From the NCBI GenBank assembly GCA_964437595.1, contig CAYTHO010000004.1:1-64000 (forward strand): a stretch of 64,000 nt of DNA. The letters are read 5' to 3'. The position numbers and the translations under genes are program-made. The notes beneath the pieces are model-generated. The model searched no databases and was not told where the DNA came from. It worked only from the letters and a program-made list of their open reading frames with translations. This DNA is from DSYU01 sp964437595 (GTDB taxonomy: Bacteria; Chloroflexota; Anaerolineae; Anaerolineales; Anaerolineaceae). This document shows positions 33,984 to 42,429 of this stretch, piece by piece (the stretch's first letter is position 1; each line of letters begins with the position of its first letter).

Positions 33984-34041
33984 ATCGGTGAATGGGTGAA
34001 TGGAGATTGGTGAATAGAGAATAGGTGGATGGGGTGGTTGG
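33984..34041. repeat. Degenerate GGTGAATGG-type simple repeat
   Basis: A G-rich run of loose copies of TGGGTGAATGG / GGTGGATGG between the symporter and deacetylase genes. A similar run lies on the other side of the deacetylase at 35051-35100. No coding sense. Confidence 0.6.
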
Positions 34042-34061
34042 TCAGGCCGTTCCTGGTGATT

Positions 34062-34979
34062 TTAGAATGGAAGATCGGCGAAGACCTGGGGGGCGGGCAT
34101 CACGTTCTGGATTGCGCGGTAGCCGATGACCTGCACGCCGGTGGATTGGATATATTTGCGCAGGTCTTCCATCAGGAAGGTTTCATAATTGGCCACGCGG
34201 GCGCGCCAATCGGGGGTGATCTCGCGCAGTTCGGTCAGGTTGGTGGAGGGATGGATGATGAAATGGGTAATGCCCGGCTGCAAAGCGGAAATGGCGGCTT
34301 TGGCCTGGTCGAAACAACCATCGGGCTGGCCCAGGTCCAGGCCGGTGAGGTAGTCGAGCAGCGGCATGCCCATGCTCTCTAACTGGCTCGCCATTGCGAC
34401 GGCCATCGCGGCGGTTTCCGGGTCGAGGCCCGCGGCCATCCAGCCGGAGGTATCCATGCGGAAGAGCATCGGTGGTAGGTGATACTTCAGCGCGGTGGCC
34501 AGGTAGCCGCGGATGAACTTGGGGTGCGCCACGGTGCCCATGTGGGTGTCCATATGGGTGGGCCGCATACCCATGGCGATTGCGCGCTGTACCTGGGCTT
34601 CCATCTCGCGCTGCGCGTACTGCGGGTCGCCGTGCTCGCGGGCCGGTTGGGCGCGGTGATAGAAACAGCCTTCTTCGTCCAGCATGCCGGACTGCGGGTC
34701 GCGAGTGGATATGGGCCCCCAGCGGTAAGTTTTGTACTCGGAGGTGAGGGTGATGTGCACGCCCAGGTCGGCCTGGGGGTGGGCGCGGGCGTATTCAGCA
34801 GCTTTGAGAAACCAGGGGCAGGGCACCATCACCGCGCCAGAGGAGATGATGCCAACATCCCATAGCTGAGCAAAGGCTTCCACGCTGGCCAGGCACATGC
34901 CAATATCATCGGTGTGGATAATGGCTACCCGGTCGTTATCGGCAAAACCAAGGCGGCGCAAAAGAGGATTGGGCTGCAT
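34062..34979 (-). CDS. ChbG/HpnK-family carbohydrate deacetylase (YdjC-like)
   Basis: 305 residues. Metal and catalytic motifs of the ChbG group are readable: HTDDIGM (residues 22-28, the Asp pair), DLGVHITLT, HMDTHMG and a C-terminal HFIIHPS. The E. coli relative ChbG removes one acetyl group from chitobiose or chitotriose. Here the neighbours are nanE, a ROK kinase and a GPH symporter, so deacetylation of an imported N-acetyl amino sugar is likely. It has its own promoter with a perfect inverted-repeat operator and is bracketed by simple repeats on both sides. Confidence 0.88.
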   Translation of the reverse strand: MQPNPLLRRLGFADNDRVAIIHTDDIGMCLASVEAFAQLWDVGIISSGAVMVPCPWFLKAAEYARAHPQADLGVHITLTSEYKTYRWGPISTRDPQSGMLDEEGCFYHRAQPAREHGDPQYAQREMEAQVQRAIAMGMRPTHMDTHMGTVAHPKFIRGYLATALKYHLPPMLFRMDTSGWMAAGLDPETAAMAVAMASQLESMGMPLLDYLTGLDLGQPDGCFDQAKAAISALQPGITHFIIHPSTNLTELREITPDWRARVANYETFLMEDLRKYIQSTGVQVIGYRAIQNVMPAPQVFADLPF

Positions 34980-35001
34980 GGGGGATCCTTTTGGGGATAG
35001 G

Positions 35002-35052
35002 TTATCAAGAGACTTGATAATTATATAACAGGGAAGATTGGGAAGCAGTCAA
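35002..35052 (-). promoter_or_regulatory. Promoter and operator for the ChbG-type deacetylase gene
   Basis: On the minus strand TTGACT (35052-35047) and TTATAT (35028-35023), spacer 18, overlap a TATAAT at 35025-35020. Directly downstream is a perfect inverted repeat TTATCAAG-AGA-CTTGATAA (35002-35020), placed at the transcription start, as expected for a repressor site. The deacetylase ATG is 23 bases further. No regulator gene is adjacent. Confidence 0.6.
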
Positions 35053-35100
35053 TAGGGATTAGGGATTGGTGATTGGGGATCGGGGATTGGAAAAGGGGGA
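35051..35100. repeat. Degenerate GGGATTGG simple repeat
   Basis: About six loose copies of GGGATT/GGGGATTGG. Several G-runs on one strand give borderline G-quadruplex potential. It lies between the ROK kinase stop and the deacetylase promoter. Confidence 0.7.
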
Positions 35101-36045
35101 TCAGGATGTGGAGTGGAACTTATGGAAGAAGACGCGCGCGGCCCCGGCCAGGCCGGTGCGGTCGCCGAGAGAGGCCAGGCGGATGCGGGTGCGCTGGTGG
35201 GGGACCAGGCCGCAGGATTGGCTGATGACGGCGCGCACGCGGCTCTCAAACAGGGGCCAACTCTGCATCACCCCGCCGCCCAGAACGAGCGCATCCGGGA
35301 CGAAGGCGGTGATCAGGTTGGCCAGGCCGATGCCCAGGTAGTAACCTTCGCGCAGCACGGCTTCCTGGGCGGTAGTATCTTGCTGGGCGGCGCGCTGGCA
35401 TACTTCGCGGGCATCTACCGGCGCTTCCAGGGGCAGGCCGATCTCGCGGCGGCGGGCGGTGTACCAGGCGCTGAGGGCTGGCCCGGAGGCCAGGCTCTCC
35501 CAACAGCCGCGCGCACCGCAAAAACAGGCCGGGCCGCGCTCGGGGTCGATGATCAGGTGCCCCAGCTCCGGGTGGGCGCCGCCCGCGCCGCGGTACAGCT
35601 TGCCGTCGATGATTACGCCGCAGCCGATGCCGGTGCTGACGGTGACATAAAGACAACGGCTGGCGCCCTGGCCCGCACCCCAGGCGTGCTCGCCGAGGGC
35701 GGCTGCATCGGCGTCGTTTTCGATCGCGACCGGCACGCCAAAAGCGGACTGCAGGCGTTCGATGGTGTTGATGCCCTCCCAGTGCGGGAGGAAGCTGTTG
35801 GGCCCCAGCACGCCGGTGTGCGGGTCGACCGGACCGGTGCAGCCAACACCAATGCCTGCCAGGCGCGACCCCGGGCGGCGGCGGCGGCAGGCTCCCAGCA
35901 ATTGAGTGATTTGGGAAAGGCCGTACGTGAAATCGCGCTCGCGTTGGGTGGGGGCGACTTCGCGTTCGAGGATGGCGCCGCTATCATCAACCAGACCGGC
36001 GGCAATTTTTGTGCCCCCTATGTCGACTGCGCCAATCAGGTTCAT
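35101..36045 (-). CDS. ROK-family sugar kinase
   Basis: 314 residues. ATP motif DIGGTKI at 8-14, and the ROK zinc signature HLIIDPERGPACFCGARGCW with its Cys cluster and trailing Glu, plus GVGCTGPVD and VLGGGVM. ROK kinases phosphorylate glucose, N-acetylglucosamine or N-acetylmannosamine. Next to nanE, an N-acetylmannosamine kinase (NanK) role is attractive but unproven. GGAGGG precedes the ATG. There is no DNA-binding helix-turn-helix at the N-terminus, so it is a kinase rather than a ROK repressor. Confidence 0.9.
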   Translation of the reverse strand: MNLIGAVDIGGTKIAAGLVDDSGAILEREVAPTQRERDFTYGLSQITQLLGACRRRRPGSRLAGIGVGCTGPVDPHTGVLGPNSFLPHWEGINTIERLQSAFGVPVAIENDADAAALGEHAWGAGQGASRCLYVTVSTGIGCGVIIDGKLYRGAGGAHPELGHLIIDPERGPACFCGARGCWESLASGPALSAWYTARRREIGLPLEAPVDAREVCQRAAQQDTTAQEAVLREGYYLGIGLANLITAFVPDALVLGGGVMQSWPLFESRVRAVISQSCGLVPHQRTRIRLASLGDRTGLAGAARVFFHKFHSTS

Positions 36046-36108
36046 GGTTCCCTCCGGGTATTTTGTGACGCGGATTTGTGCGGAAGAAGACGGATCGGAA
36101 AGCGATTT

Positions 36109-36804
36109 TTACCTGGATCGTTCCGCAATCCGGCTGGCGAACTGGCGGGTGATCCACTGCGGGCGGGTGATGGCGCTGCCGACCACCACGGCGAAGGCGC
36201 CCAGGTCGAGGGCATGGGCGGCCTGGTCTGGGGTGGCGATGTGGCCTTCGGCGATGACGGGGATGGGCAGGTCGGCAGCCAGCCGGGCGAGCAGATCGAA
36301 ATCAGGGGCATCCTGCTGGGGACTTTCGGGGGTGTAGCCGGAGAGGGTGGTGGAGACGGCGTCCGCTCCGGCCTGCCAGGCGGCGATGCCTTCGGCATAG
36401 GTGGCGATATCAGCGAGGACGGGCCTGCCAGTGGCGTCTTTTACCTGGCGGATCAGCGCGGCGGAATCCAGGCCCAGCGGGTGAGGGCGCAGGGTGGCAT
36501 CCAGGGCAATGATGCTGGCGCCAGCTTCCGCGACGGCTGCGGCATGCCGCAGGGTAGGTGTGATGTAGATGGGACTACCGGGGACCTGTTCTTTATAGAG
36601 ACCGATGATGGGCAGTTGTACCGCGGCGCGGATGGCGGTAATATCGGCGGGGCCGTTGGCGCGGATGCCCACCGCGCCGCCCTGCAGCGCCGCGCGGGCC
36701 ATAGCGGCCATGATCGGCGCGCCGTGGAGGGGTTCGTCTTCCAGGGCCTGGCAAGAGACGATCAGGCCGCCGCGAAGGAGGGTGAGCGGAGAGGGAAAGT
36801 CCAT
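36109..36804 (-). CDS. nanE: N-acylglucosamine-6-phosphate 2-epimerase
   Basis: 231 residues, a TIM-barrel with NanE hallmarks: GGLIVSCQALEDEPLHG at the start, GAVGIRANGPADI, PIIGLYKE, TLSGYTPES and PVIAEGHI, ending in VVGSAITRPQ. It interconverts ManNAc-6-P and GlcNAc-6-P in sialic acid and amino-sugar breakdown. ATG 36804 has no Shine-Dalgarno; a TATGAT on the minus strand (36821-36816) would put the transcript start only about five bases before it. A TTG at 36810 is an alternative start. It leads the minus-strand sugar group. Confidence 0.92.
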   Translation of the reverse strand: MDFPSPLTLLRGGLIVSCQALEDEPLHGAPIMAAMARAALQGGAVGIRANGPADITAIRAAVQLPIIGLYKEQVPGSPIYITPTLRHAAAVAEAGASIIALDATLRPHPLGLDSAALIRQVKDATGRPVLADIATYAEGIAAWQAGADAVSTTLSGYTPESPQQDAPDFDLLARLAADLPIPVIAEGHIATPDQAAHALDLGAFAVVVGSAITRPQWITRQFASRIAERSR

Positions 36805-37049
36805 AGGCAAGTTTTATCATACCATGGAAGAAAAAGCGATAACGCGTAAAGAAGAACGCAAAGAAGAAATAAGGGAAGAAGAAATTGTGCTGACATAAGG
36901 ATGCAGCCATGAAGGACATCACGCGAGAAAGAGAGAGGTATGACGAAAAGGATGGTCTATTATCGGGCGCTGGGAAAACCGGGTTGGTATAGAATAGGAG
37001 TATGTTCTGGTAAGGCACTTCAATAAGCGGGTACACCCCAGGAGGCGCG

Positions 37050-37292
37050 ATGCAAACGTGGGAATATGCCATTATGCGGATTGATACGAGGACGGCGGCT
37101 GGCGCAGCGCGCATGCTGAACGTTATGCTGTTCACCCCGGAGCCGTACAACAGGCAGCTCCAATATTCGGCGGAAGAATTTCGAAGGCAGATGATGGAAA
37201 TGGGCAATGCCGGGTGGGAACTGGTGAACGCTGTCCACGTAGACCACGAGGCAACCGGGGAAGCTTTTTATTATTTCAAACGTCCTAGATAG
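37050..37292 (+). CDS. Small protein resembling the DUF4177 group
   Basis: 80 residues, starting MQTWEYAIMRI and containing MGNAGWELVNAV and FYYFKRP, which match the short DUF4177-type proteins. No membrane segment. AGGAGG precedes the ATG. Its 3' end overlaps the converging YkgJ-type gene by eight bases. Function unknown. The 245-base gap upstream is purine-rich and holds no supported gene. Confidence 0.75.
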   Translation: MQTWEYAIMRIDTRTAAGAARMLNVMLFTPEPYNRQLQYSAEEFRRQMMEMGNAGWELVNAVHVDHEATGEAFYYFKRPR

Positions 37293-37848
37293 AAGACGCG
37301 GAATCCGTTGGATGAGGTCCAGCCTGCTCTAACAGGTCTGTTACGCCGAAAAAGGTTTCATAAAAGCGCAGCAGTTCATCGGCTTTCGACCGAAATTCCG
37401 CATAGGTGGGATCTGCCCGGGCGCCGGCTGGCGGATGTTCGATGTGCGCGACCAGGCGCTCGCGGAAGCCGCTGCCTGCGGAGGCTGGTAAAAATGGATC
37501 GAGAGCATCGATTCTGTCTTTTGCCTGCTGTACTACCGCCAGAGCCTGGGGCAGCGAGGTGATATCCCCCAGGATTTCTTTGAATAGTTTGCACTTATAC
37601 GCGCGGCAGGCGCGCGGGTAGCTGGGAGATTCGTAAATGGTACAGCAGCCTTGCCAGAGCGGGCAGGGCTGGCTGAAGCCGCGCTGGGTAGGATCAGACC
37701 GGTACACACGCACTCCTAGCTTCTCGACAGGGTCCAGTTCGGAAGGTTTTAGTTTGACCCAGATAAATAAATGACCGGTGCAGCACAAACCGCAGGATTT
37801 GCACAGCGCGGTTCCGGGCAATTCGCTGATGTTGTTATACTCCACCAT
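37285..37848 (-). CDS. YkgJ-family cysteine-cluster protein
   Basis: 187 residues from ATG 37848. The N-terminal half carries the cysteine pattern of the family: CKSCGLCCTGH, then QPCPLWQGCCTIYESPSYPRACRAYKC (in two pieces). These cysteines are thought to bind zinc or an iron-sulphur cluster. The C-terminal half is helical and variable. A TTG at 37884 overlaps the -35 element and is a less likely start. A leaderless transcript is predicted. Confidence 0.85.
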   Translation of the reverse strand: MVEYNNISELPGTALCKSCGLCCTGHLFIWVKLKPSELDPVEKLGVRVYRSDPTQRGFSQPCPLWQGCCTIYESPSYPRACRAYKCKLFKEILGDITSLPQALAVVQQAKDRIDALDPFLPASAGSGFRERLVAHIEHPPAGARADPTYAEFRSKADELLRFYETFFGVTDLLEQAGPHPTDSASSI

Positions 37849-37855
37849 ACCGGGT

Positions 37856-37884
37856 ATGTTATCGCAGGAAAGGGATATCGGCAA
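37856..37884 (-). promoter_or_regulatory. Promoter of the YkgJ-family gene
   Basis: Minus-strand TTGCCG (37884-37879) and TAACAT (37861-37856), spacer 17. The expected start is at about 37849, one base before the ATG, with no Shine-Dalgarno. Confidence 0.5.
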
Positions 37885-38087
37885 TAGGCCCAGTAGACAG
37901 AACCTGCGGATGTGGAATAAAGCCGCTGGCGAAGCATCTGTACAGGGGCTGTTCGGGCTGCTGGCATCAGCATGATTTGTTCATATTGGAAAAGAATGGA
38001 AGAGTGTGTCTCATATTGTATACTTTCGCCGTCTAATCGCTATATAATCATCATATCAACGCAGAGTTAATCCCAATAGGAGGTTGT

Positions 38088-38315
38088 ATGAAACAAGATC
38101 TTGTCTGGTATGGGAAAACACTCCTGATAGTCCTTGCACCTGGCGCAATCTTTTTCCTTCTCGTCGGAGATGGCTCGGCTGAAAACACCCTGCCTTTTGC
38201 GGGTTTTTACCTGGCTTTAGCGGCCTATCTCATCGTGTTTGGACTGGTCATGATTGGCATGCGTTATCTGGTTCAGAAGGTTCGTTATTGGATTAAGCAT
38301 TCTTCCAGGTCATAG
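38088..38315 (+). CDS. Small two-helix membrane protein
   Basis: 75 residues with two hydrophobic segments (about 10-27 and 36-60) separated by a short acidic loop (GDGSAENT), and a basic C-terminal tail. AGGAGG precedes ATG 38088 and a TATAAT lies at 38043-38048. The family is not recognised. Confidence 0.7.
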   Translation: MKQDLVWYGKTLLIVLAPGAIFFLLVGDGSAENTLPFAGFYLALAAYLIVFGLVMIGMRYLVQKVRYWIKHSSRS

Positions 38316-38423
38316 ACGGCCACATTCACGCCCGGCGAGGGGGCGACCTGGAATCCTATCGATGCGCCGGAGGTATATCCCATTTTGGTTCGAGCAGACC
38401 CGGTTAGGTTTCGCTAAGGACAA

Positions 38424-40841
38424 ATGTGCATGAGCACTGAGCAGCCAGGCAGGTGCAGAACCGTGGGTTTATTGGGAACCGGCCTGTCCACGTACATGCA
38501 AAATCAGCTATGGCAGGGAGCCATGAAGGCAGCCCTGGATCATGAAACACGCCTGGTATATTACCCAACGATCGATCTCAATTCTGTCCCCCCGTTTGCC
38601 CCGCAATCTAAAGTTTTATTTGACCTGATCGATGCCAGGTTTGTGGATGGGCTGCTGGTCTGGTATGCCGGGATCGCGGAAGGCCTGGGCATCGACGGCG
38701 GGGAAGCTTTTCTGGAGCGTTACAGAGAAATCCCGCTGGTGACGATTGGCGGCACGTTGGCGAATTACCCGGACCTTTCGATTGATAATTATCATAGTGT
38801 GTACGCATCTGTTGAACACCTGATAAAAGTTCATCACCGCCGACATATCGCCATCGTTCGCGGGCCTAAAGGCCACCCTGACGCCGACGAGCGCTATCAG
38901 GGTTATGCTGAGGCGCTGCAGACGTACGGCCTTCCAATTGATCCGGATTACGTGGCGCATTCCTTATTTGAGCTGGTGAACGCCAGCAAAATGACCGAAA
39001 TGGCGGTTGCCCGATGGCTTGAAAAGCTGCATCTCGACGTGGACGCCATTGTCGCTGGGTCAGATTACATGGCGCTTGGCGTGATACGGGCCGTTGAGGC
39101 GCGCGGGCTGCGCGTGCCCGAAGACATCGCCGTGGTGGGGTTTGATAATGTGGATGACTCGCAGGCGAATATTCCTTCGGTTACCACGGTGTCCCAGTCA
39201 TTCTATGAATTAGGGCGCCAGGGCATCGAAATGCTGCTGGCGTTAATGGAAGGGCAAGCCTTACCTGCCCGGTCTACCATGGCAGCACAGCTTGTTGTGC
39301 GCGAGTCATGCGGGTGCACTGCGAAATCGATCGCCTTGTCAAATATCGTGCTGGAGGGAGATGCGGAGACGGATGCAAGCATCTCCAACAGGTCTGATAA
39401 AGTCTCGCCAGGTGATTTAATCCCTGCTGCGCAGAACCTGAATATTCCGCTGGAACAGCTCGAAAATCTGGCGGAGTTGCTTAAAAGTGATCTTAACACG
39501 AAGACCTCCCACCAGTTTCTTCCCGCGCTGAGGCTGTACCTGATCGAGGCACAGAAAACGCACTTCGACGCAATTGCCTGGCAAAATGCGATTTCCGCGA
39601 TACGGCAGCAGGAGCTGAGCGGGTCGAATGGTGATATTGGGTGGATGGGGGAAACCTTATTTAACCAGGCGCGCGTTCTGGTAACCGAGATCCACCAGCG
39701 GGCATATATTCGGCAGAAACTCAAGGTAGAGCAGCAGACTGAAAATTTACTGCGCAATACAGAAAACCTGATTACTTCGTTTGAGGCGCAGTTATTTGTT
39801 GATACTCTATATAAACTGCTGCCCGAGCTTGGCTTTCCGAGCTTTTACCTTTCATTGTACGAAGATCCGGGCCAGCCGGCATTGGGCTCTTACCTCTACC
39901 TGGCCTATGATGACAATCACCGCCTGGACACACAGCCCGAGCTGATCTTTCCATCGGGCCAATTGATTCCGGAATTTGTACACCCTTTGAAACCTACCGC
40001 GCCGATTGTGGTGGAGCCGCTGTTTTTTCGAGATGAACAGCAAGGTATCCTGGTTCTGGAGGTCGGCCTAACGGAGGGATCGGTTTACGAAAACCTGCGC
40101 GCGCAAATAAGCGGCGCGCTGCAGGGTTCGCGTCTTCTTCAACAGGTGATCAAACGCACGCATGAACTCGAAGCGGCCAACCGTGAATTGGAAGCTTTTT
40201 CCTATTCAGTCTCACACGACCTGCGCGCGCCGCTGCGCGCGATCGACGGTTTCTCGCGCATCCTTGCTGAGGATTATGAAGATATCCTTCCACAGGATGC
40301 CCGAAGCCTGCTGGACCGGGTTCATAATGAGGTCCAGCGGATGGGGGAGTTGATCAGCGATCTGCTGTCTTTTTCGTATCTTGGCCGCAAACCGCTGCAA
40401 GTGGAAGACATTGATTCGAACCAGTTTGTGCAGGAGATTTTAGATGAATTCCGAGCAAATGATGCGCTGAAACAAGCGGAGGTTGTGGTTGATCCTCTTC
40501 CACCGTGCAAGGCTGACCGGTCCCTGCTCAAGCAGGTATGGGTCAACCTCATCTCGAATGCCGTTAAATATTCGAGCAAGCGCGAGAAACCGCGCATCGA
40601 GATCCGGCATATCACGCATGATCACAGCACCGTGTATGTGGTGAATGATAACGGGGTGGGATTTGACATGCGCTACGCCCATAAGTTGTTCGGCGTGTTC
40701 CAGCGCCTGCACAGTGAGAGCGAATACGAAGGCACCGGCATTGGATTAGCCATCGTGCACCGGATCATCGAGCGGCACGGGGGAACGGTCTGGGCAGAGG
40801 CCGAGGTAGATAAGGGCGCAACCTTTTATTTCACGATTTGA
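38424..40841 (+). CDS. Cytoplasmic histidine kinase with LacI-type sugar-binding sensor domain
   Basis: 805 residues. Residues about 12-290 form a periplasmic-binding-protein domain of the LacI/GalR kind (VGLLGTGLSTYMQNQLWQG, AGSDYMALGVIRAVEARGL, VPEDIAVVGFDNVDDSQ), with no DNA-binding headpiece and no signal peptide. A GAF-like region follows (about 450-580), then HisKA with the phospho-His at residue 598 (SYSVSHDLRAP) and an ATPase domain with NLISNAVKYSS, VNDNGVGFD and GTGIGLAIV. It should sense a sugar or related metabolite in the cytoplasm. No response regulator is adjacent. The nearby amino-sugar locus is a possible target (inference). Confidence 0.85.
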   Translation: MCMSTEQPGRCRTVGLLGTGLSTYMQNQLWQGAMKAALDHETRLVYYPTIDLNSVPPFAPQSKVLFDLIDARFVDGLLVWYAGIAEGLGIDGGEAFLERYREIPLVTIGGTLANYPDLSIDNYHSVYASVEHLIKVHHRRHIAIVRGPKGHPDADERYQGYAEALQTYGLPIDPDYVAHSLFELVNASKMTEMAVARWLEKLHLDVDAIVAGSDYMALGVIRAVEARGLRVPEDIAVVGFDNVDDSQANIPSVTTVSQSFYELGRQGIEMLLALMEGQALPARSTMAAQLVVRESCGCTAKSIALSNIVLEGDAETDASISNRSDKVSPGDLIPAAQNLNIPLEQLENLAELLKSDLNTKTSHQFLPALRLYLIEAQKTHFDAIAWQNAISAIRQQELSGSNGDIGWMGETLFNQARVLVTEIHQRAYIRQKLKVEQQTENLLRNTENLITSFEAQLFVDTLYKLLPELGFPSFYLSLYEDPGQPALGSYLYLAYDDNHRLDTQPELIFPSGQLIPEFVHPLKPTAPIVVEPLFFRDEQQGILVLEVGLTEGSVYENLRAQISGALQGSRLLQQVIKRTHELEAANRELEAFSYSVSHDLRAPLRAIDGFSRILAEDYEDILPQDARSLLDRVHNEVQRMGELISDLLSFSYLGRKPLQVEDIDSNQFVQEILDEFRANDALKQAEVVVDPLPPCKADRSLLKQVWVNLISNAVKYSSKREKPRIEIRHITHDHSTVYVVNDNGVGFDMRYAHKLFGVFQRLHSESEYEGTGIGLAIVHRIIERHGGTVWAEAEVDKGATFYFTI

Positions 40842-40905
40842 GCTGCCAACCCCAGTACAGACAGCCGGATTTTTTAGGCTGGAGGCACCTGCAATTTTTC
40901 TACTC

Positions 40906-41892
40906 CTATATATACCGCCTCCGAAAGGCTGTGTATAAGACCAGCGCCCCTACGGCGATGAGGATAATTGGCAATGTGGCATCGTATCCGGCCTGCCCCA
41001 CAAAGAAAGTGGCCAGCGCCAGTACTCCCGCTACGGCAGCCGGGTAGATCGCCCAAGCGGTGGGCGTGATGGCGCGGCGCAGCCATAAGACCAAAAAGGT
41101 CAGGCCCAACCCCAGGAAGAACACCGCCCCGGTCACCTGCCCGGCAAACGGCTCCCCTCCCAGAATTTCCACCATAGATGCGGGTGTAAGCAGCGCCACA
41201 ACGCCCAGCGTGGTAAAGATCCCAGCCGGGATCAGCGCCCACCAGCGCTGCTGCACGCCGGTGAAAAACACCACGAAGAAAGCCGCGGCGAACAGGAACA
41301 TGACCGCCGAACCGACAAATTCCTGGTTCACACCCGCGCTCAAGACTGGGATCAGGCTGATCACGGCCAGCACGCCAAAGACGATCAACGCCCAGAGGCG
41401 GGTGCGGCTGCGCAGGTACACGAATAGGAAGGGTAGGGCGATGAGCAAAAGGGTGAGGGTCCCCACCATCTCTCCCTGAAGGGTGTCCGCAACGGCGGCA
41501 ATCAAGCTGATGGCAGCCAGGGCAAAGGTGGGGATTAAGGCCCACTCATTCTTTGCGCGATCTCTGAGGTAGACCACCAGGAACGGCACGGCGATCGAGA
41601 GCAGGAAGGGAGCGCCAATCCAGCCGCCCTGCGGAGCGGGAGTGATTTGGGTGAGCAGGACGGTCAGCGTGATTCCGGCAAAGATGCAGGCCGGGAACAG
41701 CCAGCCCCATTTCTGCGGGCCGCTGAGGAAGTAACTGGCAAAGAAGGCCAGGCTCAGCCCGCCAGTCAGCGCCATGCCCAACCACGGGTTGGTGATGGTG
41801 AAGGAGGTAGAGCGGGTGACCAGGAACGCGATGCCGAGGATGATCAGCACCGCACCCCAAAACATGCCGACATATTTCTCTTTCGTATTCAT
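40906..41892 (-). CDS. Multi-helix membrane protein of unknown function
   Basis: 328 residues from ATG 41892 (GAGG upstream); the frame continues upstream through unlikely sequence. About ten hydrophobic helices arranged as repeated two-helix units, each ending near a short basic loop (YLRDRAKNEW, YLRSRTRLW, GVQQRWWAL, LWLRRAITP). These look like internal duplications. No known transporter motif is visible. Confidence 0.72.
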   Translation of the reverse strand: MNTKEKYVGMFWGAVLIILGIAFLVTRSTSFTITNPWLGMALTGGLSLAFFASYFLSGPQKWGWLFPACIFAGITLTVLLTQITPAPQGGWIGAPFLLSIAVPFLVVYLRDRAKNEWALIPTFALAAISLIAAVADTLQGEMVGTLTLLLIALPFLFVYLRSRTRLWALIVFGVLAVISLIPVLSAGVNQEFVGSAVMFLFAAAFFVVFFTGVQQRWWALIPAGIFTTLGVVALLTPASMVEILGGEPFAGQVTGAVFFLGLGLTFLVLWLRRAITPTAWAIYPAAVAGVLALATFFVGQAGYDATLPIILIAVGALVLYTAFRRRYI

Positions 41893-42157
41893 AGCGACCT
41901 CAAGCGAACAAACAGAATCAAAAACGATGATTTCTGGGACCCTGCAACCAGTAATCCGCGAAACAGGCAGGCCAAGGGCAGCTGCGAAGATTGTTTTCCG
42001 ATAAAAATGGGATAAATGATTATTAATGATTGTAGCGCTTTTTTGCGGAAATTGAATAGGCAGATGGATATTGCTTGCTGCCTTAATCCACTGAACAGCA
42101 TGGTTTGCCTGGGGGTGCAAAACAAAAACGATCCGCATTTGCGAATCGTTTCTAAGG

Positions 42158-42229
42158 TGGCGAGGGTGGGATTTGAACCCACAACCAATGGCTTATGAGT
42201 CCACTGCTCCACCGTTGAGCTACCTCGCC
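42158..42229 (-). tRNA. tRNA with CAT anticodon (Met, or Ile2 if lysidine-modified)
   Basis: 72 bases. Acceptor stem GGCGAGG/CCTCGCC with discriminator A, D stem GCTC/GAGC, T arm GTGGG-TTCAAAT-CCCAC, anticodon loop CTCATAA. The anticodon stem has a G-U pair at the top and an A-G mismatch next to the loop. CCA is not fully encoded (ACC, then T). The two kinds of CAT tRNA cannot be separated by eye here. Confidence 0.92.
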
Positions 42230-42242
42230 ATCGAACGGGGTG

Positions 42243-42271
42243 ATTTTAATATAGAATGCGTGGATTGTCAA
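42243..42271 (-). promoter_or_regulatory. Promoter of the CAT tRNA
   Basis: Minus-strand perfect TTGACA (42271-42266) and TAAAAT (42248-42243), spacer 17. The transcript would start near 42236, seven bases before the tRNA. Confidence 0.75.
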
Positions 42272-42401
42272 TAAAGCGATAATCAGCCAGCTGAAGGGCA
42301 TTCACAAAGCCGAGATCACCATATAACCCCAGTTAGCCCCAGAGTTACGCTAATAACGAGTTTTCAAAAATGTTAAAACCCTAATAAAACCTTGTTTTTT
42401 C

Positions 42402-42429
42402 ATCAAAACGTGTTATTTTTTGATAAAAT
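42402..42429 (+). promoter_or_regulatory. AT-rich inverted repeat overlapping the ftsH -10 region
   Basis: ATCAAAA (42402-42408) and TTTTGAT (42418-42424) are separated by nine bases; with one mismatch the arms reach 11. The right arm runs into TAAAAT (42424-42429), a possible -10. The nine-base spacing recalls heat-shock operators, but the sequence is not CIRCE. A -35 is not convincing. Confidence 0.35.

Noticed and set aside
35113..36849. 578-codon plus-strand frame across the ROK and nanE genes
   Set aside because: It is antisense to two well-supported genes with intact family motifs.
36823..36992. Two tiny frames in the purine-rich gap before the DUF4177-like gene (24 and 27 codons)
   Set aside because: Low-complexity Glu/Lys-rich products without recognisable features; expected by chance in purine-rich DNA.
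40862..40890. Possible terminator between the sensor kinase and the membrane protein gene
   Set aside because: The stem is only about five base pairs with the T-run in the loop, too weak to support.
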